This document shows, in pieces, positions 33,314-40,871 of a DNA stretch of 40,871 nucleotides. Under the pieces are notes generated by a model. That model was not told where the DNA came from and did no database searches. It saw only the letters and a program-made list of their open reading frames with translations. The DNA is from Candidatus Helicobacter avistercoris (GTDB lineage: Bacteria; Campylobacterota; Campylobacteria; Campylobacterales; Helicobacteraceae), in the NCBI GenBank assembly GCA_019115525.1, contig DXDJ01000068.1:1-40871 (forward strand), in the 5' to 3' direction. Position numbers and translations under genes: made by a program. Position 1 is the stretch's first letter. Each line of letters starts with the position of its first letter.

Positions 33314-36300
33314 ATGAAAAGCCTCCACTTCCTACTTCAACGCTCTATATCTTTGTTTCTCTCTCTTGTACTGATTTTTCTTCCACTCTCAGCCAATCCA
33401 ATTGTGATTGATGTTAATTCTTCAAATACAAGTCTTGATAAAGCAAAAAATGGTGTGGATATCCTCAATGTTGCCACTCCTGACAAAAATGGAATCTCAA
33501 ACAATCTCTACCTAGAGTTCAATGTCAAAGAAAGTGGTTTGATTTTTAACAACTCGACTTCCGCACTTACTCCTAGTGTCTTAGGGGAAATCATCACAGC
33601 AAATCCTAATCTTATCAATCCTGCTTCTTTCATACTCAATCAAGTTACCTCTACTTCTCCATCTCTCCTTTTAGGGATAATGGAGATTGCTGGGAGTAGT
33701 GCCTCACTTTTAATTGCAAATCCAAATGGAATCACCTGTCAAGGATGTGGATTTATCAACACAAACAATGTTACCCTTGCTACTGGACTACCCCAGATTA
33801 TGACTAATGGATATATAGAGTTTAATATCCAAAGAGGAGAAATCAATCTAAAATCACTCAATGCTCTAGGATCCCAAGCACTCAATCTCTTAGCAAAAAA
33901 TCTCTCAATCAACTCGGAGCTTTATGCCAACACACTAAGAGCAATACTGGGTTCTAACCAAATCACTTTGGATGAAAAAGGCTCTCTTCTTCTGTGGCAA
34001 CCTATTCAAAGAGAAAATAATACAACCTCTCTAGGGCTTGATGTAGCCTACCTTGGAAGAGTGTATGCAAACTCTATTTTTGTCATTACAAATGATGAAG
34101 GAGTAGAAGCAAAAATTGAGGGGATAATGGCAACACACCCTAGCCAAAAAGAGGGCGATGGTGGGTTTTATATTGACATCAATGGAAATCTAAAAATTGC
34201 CACAGAACAAACTCAAGGAGAGACTCCTGCACTTTTCTCCTCCTCACAGATGCAAATCTCATCAAATACCCTAGAGAATGAAGGCTATATTATGTCTTTA
34301 GGGGATTTATCTCTTCAAACCCAATCCCTAGATAATCACTCCATCATCTCATCAAATCAAACTCTTAGCCTTCAAGCCAATGATGTAAAAAACACCAATG
34401 CACTCATACAAGCAAATAATCTCTTAATGCAATCAGAGAGAATACTTAATACCCAAGGCTTCATCCTTGCCAAAGAGAATGCTGTGATTGTGGCTAATGA
34501 AATTGAGAATAGGGCAAAGGTTGCATTAAATAACGAGATTGTTTCACGAAGAGAAGAAAGTTGGACTTCTGGAGATTTTATTAAAACCCAAAAGAGAAAA
34601 TATATTACGCATTATGAGGAAAAAATCAAAGAATATATTCCCTCAATGATTTATGCCAATATGTCCCTAACAATCAACTCAAATACTCTTTCAAACTATG
34701 ATGGACAAATCTATGCAGAAAACAACCTTGCAATACAAGCCAATCGGTTTGATAATCTTCTCACAAAGGCAAAGACAAGGATTCAAACAATCACAAAAAG
34801 AAAATGTGGATTTTTATATAGTAAAACTTGCACAAGTGAAGACAATAGCTATGGTGTCAAAACTCTTGAACTCCCAATTGTTGGGGATAACTTAGCTTTA
34901 GCACCTAGCAGTGGAGATTTTGATGTGTTTTCCTACTACTACCCCTATATCATTGAGCCAACAGAGATTAGCCAAGAGCAAATCAAAGACTTTATCTCTA
35001 GCGATTACTTCAGAGATAGATTTGTCTCTCTTAGCTATGAAACTCAAGCAGAATTTTTAGCTTCTTTAAGCTCTCAAGAGCGACAAAACTTCATCTCTTC
35101 TCTTGACGCACAAGATCAATCTCATTTGCTAAAAAGCTTCAGCAATACGCATTTGCAATCCTTCTCATCGACTCTAGCACTTCAAAATCTCTCATCTCTT
35201 TTGCCTATCAATCAAAGACTTAACGAAGAGCTAAAACAAAGATACACACTTCAAGCCCAGCAAGATAAAGATTTGCCTCTCTCCCTGCCTTCTCCTCTCA
35301 CATTTTCCTCCTCATCTTTGAGTGGAAATATTGGTGGAGAGAATATCTATATCCAAGCAAAAGTCCTCAATAATGAGGGAAGCATTTTTGCAAGTCGGAG
35401 TATTTTTGCTCAAACTCAAGAAAAACTACAAAACTCAGGGAATATCAGTGCAAATGATATTACCCTCAATTCAGATGGAGAGATTAGCAATATTGGAGGC
35501 AAACTCCAAGCAACAGAAAACCTAGCATTGAGTGCAGACTCTATTAGTATGTCCTCTAGTATTTATACTCATCAGGACTACACTCAGCATTCTGTTTTTG
35601 ATCCATCATTGTGGGGAAGCAAAAAAGCCCCTATCAAAACTTACAGCACACTCACTACACAATCTCAAAATCTTCTCTCTCAAAGCTCACTAGGTGGGAA
35701 AAATATCTCTTTAAATGCAAAAAACACCCTCTCAATTTCTGCAACAAATCTCAATGCCACAGACAATCTTATGCTCAATGCCAAAGATATTTCACTCTCT
35801 ACTCAAGCTCTAGTGCAAAAAGACTTTAGAGATAAAGCTTCCTTTAGCTCATCAAAAACCTTACTTACCAACTCTTTGAGTGCCAACAATATTCTTATCA
35901 ATGCCTCTGATTCTCTAACCTCCTCATCCTCTTCTATAAAAGCAGATTCACTCCTTGCCATCAATGCCAAAGATATTTCACTCCTAGCCGATCAAGAAGA
36001 AAGCTATTTGCACTCTAGCAAATCCAATGGGAGAAGAAAGAGCTCTACGACCACCTCAAGTTCTACATCCATTGTCAATACACTTGCAGGAGAAAATATT
36101 CTAATCAATGCTTCTGAAAGTGCCTTCTCAGTAGGAAGCTCAATCAAAGCCCAAGAAAACCTTTCTTTAAATGCAAAAAATTTTACTTCCCTCTCCGCTC
36201 TCTCTAGCTACTCCACATCTAGCTTATCTTCTAAGAAAGGATTGTTTAGCTCTAAGAGTTCTTCAAGCTCATATTCCAAAGAGAGTAATACTCTTGCAGA

Positions 36301-39300
36301 ATTTGAGGGAAAAAATATCTCACTAACCACTTCATCAGATATGCTATTACTTGGGGCAAATCTCAAAGCCCAAGAGGAAGTAAATATCATTGCGGATTCT
36401 TTTACACTTAGTTCTGTAAGTGATAAAAGCTCTACTTCTTCATCATCTTCCAAAAATGTTCTTTGGGGAGCTATCAAAAAGGCAAGAGGTGAGGAGACTG
36501 GTAAAGAAAGCTCAATCTCTTCTTCCATTACCGCTTCAAATCTCTCCATTCAAACCACCTCTGGAGATTTAAATCTTATAGGAAGTGAGATGTCTATTAG
36601 CTCCAATGCTTCTCTTTCTTCTTCTGGCTCTCTTAATATCCTAAACTCCTTTGACTTCACTTCGAACTCTTCGTATTCTTATTCAAGAACTCTTAGTGGT
36701 GCATTTGTGGATTTCAAACGAAAATTTAGAGCAGGATTAGAATTTAAAGAAAAAGAAAATAGCAACCAAACAAGCCAAAGGGATGTGGTGGCCTCAAATC
36801 TCAATGTAGGCTCTCTCAACCTTGTTGCAAAAGATGCCCTAACCATTACTGCAAGCAATATCAATGCAGAAAATGAAATCAAAGCTCAAGCCTCATTAGT
36901 CACCATTTCTTCAGCATCTCAAGTATCCCAAGAAAAGGAGAAGAATAGAGAAGGAACTCTAAGAGTGGGAGTAGAGATAGGCAATGCCTATGTAGATGCT
37001 TACTATGCTGGAAAGGATCTCTATGATGCAGGAGCAAGGATAGAGAGTGCCTCACACGCCCTAAGAAAAGCAAAGCAAGATTACAAAGAAGGCAAAATAA
37101 GCAAGGAAGCATTGCAAGACTATGAAACCAATCTTGCCCTTCTCTCAGCCTCACTTGTTGCAAGCACAACAAATTTTGCTTCATCTATCTCCTCAGTTGC
37201 TTCAAGTATAGCAAGTTCTTATGGAACAGGCTTGTATGCAGGAGGGTTTGCAGAGTATGAGGGGAATATCACAAACACTACATTCAAAAACACTACACAA
37301 GTTTCCTCTTCTCTCACAGCTTCATCTATCTCCCTCTCCTCCCTCTCCTCCTACACCCAATCCTCCTCTTCTCTCCTTGCTCATAATGTAGAAATACAAG
37401 CAAAAGGAGAGGTCAAGATTGAGGCTTTGGCAAATGAAAGAACCTCAAACTTTGAAAGTAAAGACTATGGGGCATCTATGAGCTTTGGCACTTCAGGAGT
37501 GAGTGGTGGAAGTGTAATGGGAGGATATAGTAAAGGAGAGCAAAGTAGCCTAGAGTATGTCGCCTCTTCTATCAATGCCTCTTCTCTCTCCATAACTTCA
37601 GGAGAAAAAACCACTCTCTCTTCCTCCTCTCTCCTCTCTAATGACATTGAGATAAAAGCCAAAGAGCTAGAAGTCATCTCCAAAAGCGATACCTACTCTA
37701 GCACTTCTAAGAGTTTCAATGCCAACATAGGTATAAGTGAGGGGGGTGGAGGAGTAGGAGGTGGATTTAGCAGTGAGAGAGAATCCCTCTCTTGGGTCAA
37801 TTTCCCCTCCACCCTTCTAGCCTCTCACTCTCTTAGCATTACCCTAGAAGACTCTCTCTTGCTTCAAGGGGGAGTGATAGGATTAGGAGAAGAAGGAGAG
37901 ACTATGAGTATTAGTGCTAAGAGTATAGAGGCAACTCATATCTCAAACTCCAGCTCTAAAGAGAGCAATGGATTTAATCTCTCTACTTCTCTAGGAAGAA
38001 GTTCTCTTGGAGTCAATCTCAGTGGAAATACAGAGCTTTCTTTGCTTAAACTTGGAAGCAAAAAAGAGGGGGTAAGCTATGCAACCCTAGCAACCCTAAA
38101 CCCTAATGCAAACATCACTCTCTCCTTACAAGATCAACCCTCTTTCTCCAAAGATACAATTCTCTCTAATACACAAAGTGAGAAAGACTTACAAACTCTA
38201 GGAGTAAATACCAATCTCTCTAATACTGAGCAAACCACTCAAGAGATACAAAGCAGAGCTTTGAATGCAACTCTAAGTATAAATAATCATCTCTTTAGCT
38301 CTGAGGGAAGAGAGAAGATAAAAAATGACTTGCTCAATCTTGGAAACAATCTAGCTCAAATAGGGAGAGGAGTAAGAAATAATATTCTTACTCAAAGTCT
38401 TATCAATACTGCCAAAGATAAAGACACTAACCTCTTCTTAGAAATGTATCGCTATGCACTCATTGATGATACTCTTAGCTCTCTTTTTAGCCAAGAAGAA
38501 CTACTAAACTCTCTTAATGGAGCAACAAACTTAGATTCTACTCAATTCCAAGAAGTCTTAAATGAAGTAGCCAAGATTGCAAGTGAAGAGAATGGATTTA
38601 GAGCAACTCTAAAAATCTACAATAATGAAGAAGTTACTAAAGGCTATGCTTACTCTGGAGTGGAGGGAGAATGGATAGGGTTTAATACTCTAAGCAATGA
38701 TATAACTAATCCTAATGCTATCATCAACACAATATTTCACGAAGCAAGTAATAAAGAGCTTCATCACAGCAATGATAACTATGCAAGTAATAGAGGCAAT
38801 AGTGCAGAGAGTATATTTGCACTAAAGAACTATCAGGGTAAAAATAAAAATACAATCTCTACACTAGAGTGGAATCAAAGAGAGACTACAAGAGAAACAC
38901 TTAGAGGAAGTGGAGTATTAACAAAGGGAAATGAGTATAATACTAGGGCTTGGAGTGGGCAAGGGAGTGGAAGTGGGGAGAGGGATAATGCGGAGATTAG
39001 GAGAAGACCACTAAACAACGCTCCAGATTGGACAATGTTGCGTAATCCTGTGTCCAATACACAGAATATTTGGCACGAACACATCTTCTTTGAAGATGAA
39101 AAAGGTGGAAATATAGGATTTACAACATCTGGGAAAAGTGCTGTTGTCAATACACAACACAGTGCAAAGAGTGGATTACCCTACAAAGAAACAAAAACTA
39201 TAGGCGAATTCTTCACAGAAACTGATCCCAATGTTATTGCAAGATATAGAGAAACAAATGGAAAGCATTATGATGATGCCATCATGAGAAAAGCAGTAGA

Positions 39301-39424
39301 AGATGTAAAAAAATCAGGCAAGTTTTATTATTACAATGCTCTAGGTAATAATTGCCAAGACTTTGTTGAGAGTGTTAAGAATAGATACCATGAGATATTT
39401 AAAGAGCAAGGCAAAAGAAAATGA
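33314..39424 (+). CDS. TpsA / CdiA-like filamentous haemagglutinin exoprotein with C-terminal effector domain
   Basis: A 2036-aa secreted exoprotein, predicted to deliver a C-terminal toxin to neighbouring bacteria. Signal peptide 1-27. The TPS secretion domain spans about 28-270 with NPNGI at 136-140 and CQGCGFIN at 142-149. FHA-type beta-helix repeats of about 20-25 residues (LSLNAKDISL-like) cover most of 300-1200, interrupted by a non-repeat helical insert at about 538-655. A helical hairpin (about 1220-1300) and Gly/Ser-rich repeats follow to about 1620. The pre-toxin region (about 1622-1887) has HEASN at 1809-1813, and the effector domain is about 1897-2036. No VENN motif is found. The stop overlaps the immunity-like ATG by 4 nt. 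Codon use matches neighbours but Ser content is very high. Confidence 0.92.
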   Translation: MKSLHFLLQRSISLFLSLVLIFLPLSANPIVIDVNSSNTSLDKAKNGVDILNVATPDKNGISNNLYLEFNVKESGLIFNNSTSALTPSVLGEIITANPNLINPASFILNQVTSTSPSLLLGIMEIAGSSASLLIANPNGITCQGCGFINTNNVTLATGLPQIMTNGYIEFNIQRGEINLKSLNALGSQALNLLAKNLSINSELYANTLRAILGSNQITLDEKGSLLLWQPIQRENNTTSLGLDVAYLGRVYANSIFVITNDEGVEAKIEGIMATHPSQKEGDGGFYIDINGNLKIATEQTQGETPALFSSSQMQISSNTLENEGYIMSLGDLSLQTQSLDNHSIISSNQTLSLQANDVKNTNALIQANNLLMQSERILNTQGFILAKENAVIVANEIENRAKVALNNEIVSRREESWTSGDFIKTQKRKYITHYEEKIKEYIPSMIYANMSLTINSNTLSNYDGQIYAENNLAIQANRFDNLLTKAKTRIQTITKRKCGFLYSKTCTSEDNSYGVKTLELPIVGDNLALAPSSGDFDVFSYYYPYIIEPTEISQEQIKDFISSDYFRDRFVSLSYETQAEFLASLSSQERQNFISSLDAQDQSHLLKSFSNTHLQSFSSTLALQNLSSLLPINQRLNEELKQRYTLQAQQDKDLPLSLPSPLTFSSSSLSGNIGGENIYIQAKVLNNEGSIFASRSIFAQTQEKLQNSGNISANDITLNSDGEISNIGGKLQATENLALSADSISMSSSIYTHQDYTQHSVFDPSLWGSKKAPIKTYSTLTTQSQNLLSQSSLGGKNISLNAKNTLSISATNLNATDNLMLNAKDISLSTQALVQKDFRDKASFSSSKTLLTNSLSANNILINASDSLTSSSSSIKADSLLAINAKDISLLADQEESYLHSSKSNGRRKSSTTTSSSTSIVNTLAGENILINASESAFSVGSSIKAQENLSLNAKNFTSLSALSSYSTSSLSSKKGLFSSKSSSSSYSKESNTLAEFEGKNISLTTSSDMLLLGANLKAQEEVNIIADSFTLSSVSDKSSTSSSSSKNVLWGAIKKARGEETGKESSISSSITASNLSIQTTSGDLNLIGSEMSISSNASLSSSGSLNILNSFDFTSNSSYSYSRTLSGAFVDFKRKFRAGLEFKEKENSNQTSQRDVVASNLNVGSLNLVAKDALTITASNINAENEIKAQASLVTISSASQVSQEKEKNREGTLRVGVEIGNAYVDAYYAGKDLYDAGARIESASHALRKAKQDYKEGKISKEALQDYETNLALLSASLVASTTNFASSISSVASSIASSYGTGLYAGGFAEYEGNITNTTFKNTTQVSSSLTASSISLSSLSSYTQSSSSLLAHNVEIQAKGEVKIEALANERTSNFESKDYGASMSFGTSGVSGGSVMGGYSKGEQSSLEYVASSINASSLSITSGEKTTLSSSSLLSNDIEIKAKELEVISKSDTYSSTSKSFNANIGISEGGGGVGGGFSSERESLSWVNFPSTLLASHSLSITLEDSLLLQGGVIGLGEEGETMSISAKSIEATHISNSSSKESNGFNLSTSLGRSSLGVNLSGNTELSLLKLGSKKEGVSYATLATLNPNANITLSLQDQPSFSKDTILSNTQSEKDLQTLGVNTNLSNTEQTTQEIQSRALNATLSINNHLFSSEGREKIKNDLLNLGNNLAQIGRGVRNNILTQSLINTAKDKDTNLFLEMYRYALIDDTLSSLFSQEELLNSLNGATNLDSTQFQEVLNEVAKIASEENGFRATLKIYNNEEVTKGYAYSGVEGEWIGFNTLSNDITNPNAIINTIFHEASNKELHHSNDNYASNRGNSAESIFALKNYQGKNKNTISTLEWNQRETTRETLRGSGVLTKGNEYNTRAWSGQGSGSGERDNAEIRRRPLNNAPDWTMLRNPVSNTQNIWHEHIFFEDEKGGNIGFTTSGKSAVVNTQHSAKSGLPYKETKTIGEFFTETDPNVIARYRETNGKHYDDAIMRKAVEDVKKSGKFYYYNALGNNCQDFVESVKNRYHEIFKEQGKRK
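38176..38975 (+). repeat. pre-toxin segment duplicated at 40420-40871
   Basis: This stretch of tpsA recurs at 40420-40871 with near identity. The first 120 bp align without gaps (offset 2244). The copy then lacks a net 354 bp (118 codons, in frame) around tpsA 38296-38655, gains 6 bp near 40663, and continues to the window end. The duplication marks the conserved side of the toxin cassette junction. Confidence 0.93.
39002..39421 (+). other. C-terminal effector domain of TpsA (putative permuted papain-like fold)
   Basis: The last 140 residues differ in style from the Ser-rich repeats. They contain NIWHEHIFFED with H1921 and H1923, GNIGFTTSG, KHYDDAIMRKAVEDV, and LGNNCQDFVESVKNRY with C2014. 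His first and then Asn-Cys-Gln/Glu-x-Phe is the order of circularly permuted NlpC/P60-LRAT cysteine enzymes (LRAT has NCEHFV). From memory, similar GNIGF ... YDD-IMR ... NNCQD sequences end some Rhs and T6SS effectors. Peptidase, amidase or acyltransferase activity is inferred; the target is unknown. Confidence 0.5.
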
Positions 39425-40251
39425 AAATATGTTTTTTTCTCCTATTCTTCCTCTATCTCATTTTGCTCTCACTGCAGGAAATAAAACGCAATAAACTTAT
39501 TATTCCCATAAGTCTTTTTTGTCTCTTAATCTATGGATTATCTTATTTTTATGCCATTACACCAAGCTCTTCAAAAGATTTTTCCATACTAATCTTTCTT
39601 GCTCTTGGGATATTGTTTGCCATCTTTCTTCGATTTTTTGATTTTCGGCTAAGTTTTCTACTCTGCCTTTTTATTATGGGATCAAGAATGATGGGATTCT
39701 CTTTTAGCCCCAATCAAGAAAATTTAGGCTTCTTTGTTGTTAATACACTCAATACAATTCCTATCCTATGGGGTTTATTTCTTGTTTATCATCAAAAACC
39801 CTATCAAAAATTCTTCTTCTTATTTTTGTGTTTTTCGCTCATTGCTTGCCTAGATACTTTCCTTGTCATTCAAAGCAATACTTTGCACACAATCCTTGAG
39901 AATACAATCCTTTTGGTCTGCACTTTATGGGCTTTGTTTTTAAGTCACAAAAATCAGAATTTTTTTCTTTTATGTTATTTTGTCCTGCTCTCAATTCTAC
40001 TTTTCAATAATTTTCTACCAATCATACTTTTTGCATATTTCCCCATTGGTATTGTCTTTATTCCTTTTACTTATCTTATTACCTACTCTGGCGAAATTCT
40101 CCTCTTCTTCCTTCTCTGCTATGAAATCTTCCTCAAAAATCCCAAAGGCTCTCACGCCGAGGGGCCTCAAGATCAAGGATCCCAAGCCCCATCCAAAGAA
40201 TCCAATACTCCATCTCACTCATCTCAATTCCATCCGCCTAGGGAATCTTAA
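39421..40251 (+). CDS. polytopic membrane protein, probable immunity protein for the TpsA effector
   Basis: 276 aa with about eight hydrophobic helices over residues 1-235, then a hydrophilic tail (KNPKGSHAEGPQDQ and a Ser/Pro-rich stretch to 276). It is not recognised by family. Its ATG overlaps the tpsA stop (ATGA), the position of a CdiI immunity gene, and expression of a neutralising partner in step with the toxin would fit. A membrane immunity protein would suit an effector acting at the inner membrane or periplasm, or one that enters through the membrane. Alternatives are an accessory secretion or anchoring protein. Its stop overlaps the next ORF by one base. Confidence 0.6.
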   Translation: MKICFFLLFFLYLILLSLQEIKRNKLIIPISLFCLLIYGLSYFYAITPSSSKDFSILIFLALGILFAIFLRFFDFRLSFLLCLFIMGSRMMGFSFSPNQENLGFFVVNTLNTIPILWGLFLVYHQKPYQKFFFLFLCFSLIACLDTFLVIQSNTLHTILENTILLVCTLWALFLSHKNQNFFLLCYFVLLSILLFNNFLPIILFAYFPIGIVFIPFTYLITYSGEILLFFLLCYEIFLKNPKGSHAEGPQDQGSQAPSKESNTPSHSSQFHPPRES

Positions 40252-40445
40252 TGCCTAGATTCTTTGTTTCCCTTCTCCTCTCCCTCACCCTCCTCCTCTC
40301 TCCAAGCCTATTCGCTTTTTCTTCCTTACCCCCTTCTTCCTCCAATACTGCCCAATCTCTTCAAACTCTCTCTAATCTCATTGAAAATCCAGAAGAAGGA
40401 ATCACAGGAGCAATCAAACAAGTGAGAAAGACTTATAAACTCTAG
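40251..40445 (+). CDS. signal-peptide ORF fragment running into the displaced cassette
   Basis: 64 aa: a clear export signal (MPRFFVSLLLSLTLLLSPSL, cleavage likely near residue 22), a Ser/Pro segment, then LIENPEEGITGAIKQ. The final eight residues are read from the duplicated tpsA sequence in a different frame, so the original C-terminus has been replaced by recombination. Its ATG shares one base with the immunity-gene stop (TAATG), with AGGGA upstream. Probably the broken 5' end of a former secreted-protein gene or a remnant of the immunity region. No function can be assigned. Confidence 0.45.
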   Translation: MPRFFVSLLLSLTLLLSPSLFAFSSLPPSSSNTAQSLQTLSNLIENPEEGITGAIKQVRKTYKL

Positions 40446-40871
40446 GAGTAAATACCAATCTCTCTAATACTGAGCAAAGCACCTAAGAGATACAAAGCAG
40501 AGCTTTGAATGCAACTCTAAGGGTAGATAATCATCTCTTAAGTAATGGAGTAGAGGGAGAGTGGATAGGGTTTAATACTTTAAGCAATGATATGACTAAT
40601 CCTAATGCAATTATCAATACAATATTTCACGAAGCAAGTAATAAAGAACTTCATCACAAAAGTAATAATGATGCTTATGCAACTAATAGAGGCAATAGTG
40701 CAGAGAGTATCTTTGCACTAAAGAACTATGCAAATACAAACACCAATACAATCTCTACCACACAATGGAATCAAAGAGAGACTACAAGAGAAACACTTAG
40801 AGGAAGTGGAGTATTAACAAAGGGAAATGAGTATAATACTAGGGCTTGGAGTGGGCAAGGGAGTGGAAGTG
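40420..40871 (+). pseudogene. displaced (orphan) TpsA pre-toxin cassette, cut by window end
   Basis: Near-identical to tpsA 38176-38975. In the tpsA frame two Gln codons are now TAA (40436-40438 and 40484-40486). After them the frame is open to the window end for 128 codons and encodes VEGEWIGFNTLSND, NTIFHEASNKELHH, and RGSGVLTKGNEYNTRAW. There is no start with a ribosome site, so it should be silent. A net 354-bp in-frame deletion relative to tpsA sits near 40540-40545. This is the arrangement of orphan cdiA-CT modules, which can recombine into the full gene to swap toxins. The toxin part itself lies beyond base 40871. Confidence 0.85.

Noticed and set aside
36208-36549. Antisense open frame within tpsA
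   Set aside because: It arises from the Ser-rich (TCT/TCA/AGC) composition read backwards as Glu/Leu-rich sequence; no start signals.
38738-38752. Zinc metalloprotease active site in TpsA
   Set aside because: The motif reads HEASN, lacking the second His of HExxH, so peptidase activity cannot be claimed.
33314-39424. Short repeated words in tpsA as a CRISPR-like or tandem-repeat array
   Set aside because: The repeats are degenerate FHA protein repeats at the amino-acid level, without constant spacing or identical DNA units.

Overview
The window is a low-GC chromosomal segment of a Helicobacter species (Campylobacterota), probably not H. pylori. Evidence is gene content and local order that I recall from H. 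pylori: hemB-arsS-arsR, bioA/ppiD-like/ftsA/ftsZ, and hemH/thioredoxin lipoprotein/ccsBA. AT-rich -10 boxes without clear -35 boxes and poly-G tracts also fit. Database identity could not be checked.

Layout. 1-76: tRNA-Met, missing its first two bases. 192-1130: a tyrosine-recombinase-like protein that has lost most catalytic residues. 1154-3269: pta-ackA acetate operon. 3368-6277: hemB and the acid-responsive ArsRS two-component system. 6488-7258: fliR. 7321-9782: purB and CCA-adding enzyme. 9773-13785: ftsZ, ftsA and a PpiD-like periplasmic chaperone. 13898-19594: bioA, hemH, a thioredoxin-like lipoprotein and the CcsBA cytochrome c synthase.

19594-26085 is an accessory island inserted after ccsBA. 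It opens with an 11-G tract, then a promoter, then a single-chain restriction-modification enzyme broken by a 12-G tract. At 12 G the protein stops at 920 aa. At 11 G it would read through to about 1100 aa, so it looks phase variable and caught in the OFF state. Four tightly packed genes follow on the same strand: GNAT + PUA-like protein, ASCH-domain protein, a protein with two C-terminal membrane helices, and a second GNAT. I consider this the best candidate for an uncharacterised system, possibly anti-phage or stress related.

26086-31345 returns to ordinary genes: a family 2 glycosyltransferase with a small membrane protein, a YmdB-like phosphodiesterase, rpsI-rplM, a hypothetical gene, argB, and a D-2-hydroxyacid dehydrogenase.

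31454-40871 is a two-partner secretion, CdiA-like contact-dependent inhibition locus. A TpsB transporter is divergent from a 2036-aa TpsA exoprotein. The exoprotein ends in a putative permuted papain-like (NCQDF) effector domain and overlaps by 4 nt a polytopic membrane protein, the likely immunity protein. After that come a signal-peptide ORF fragment and a displaced, stop-containing, internally deleted copy of the TpsA pre-toxin region. That copy runs off the window edge and is the signature of an orphan toxin cassette.
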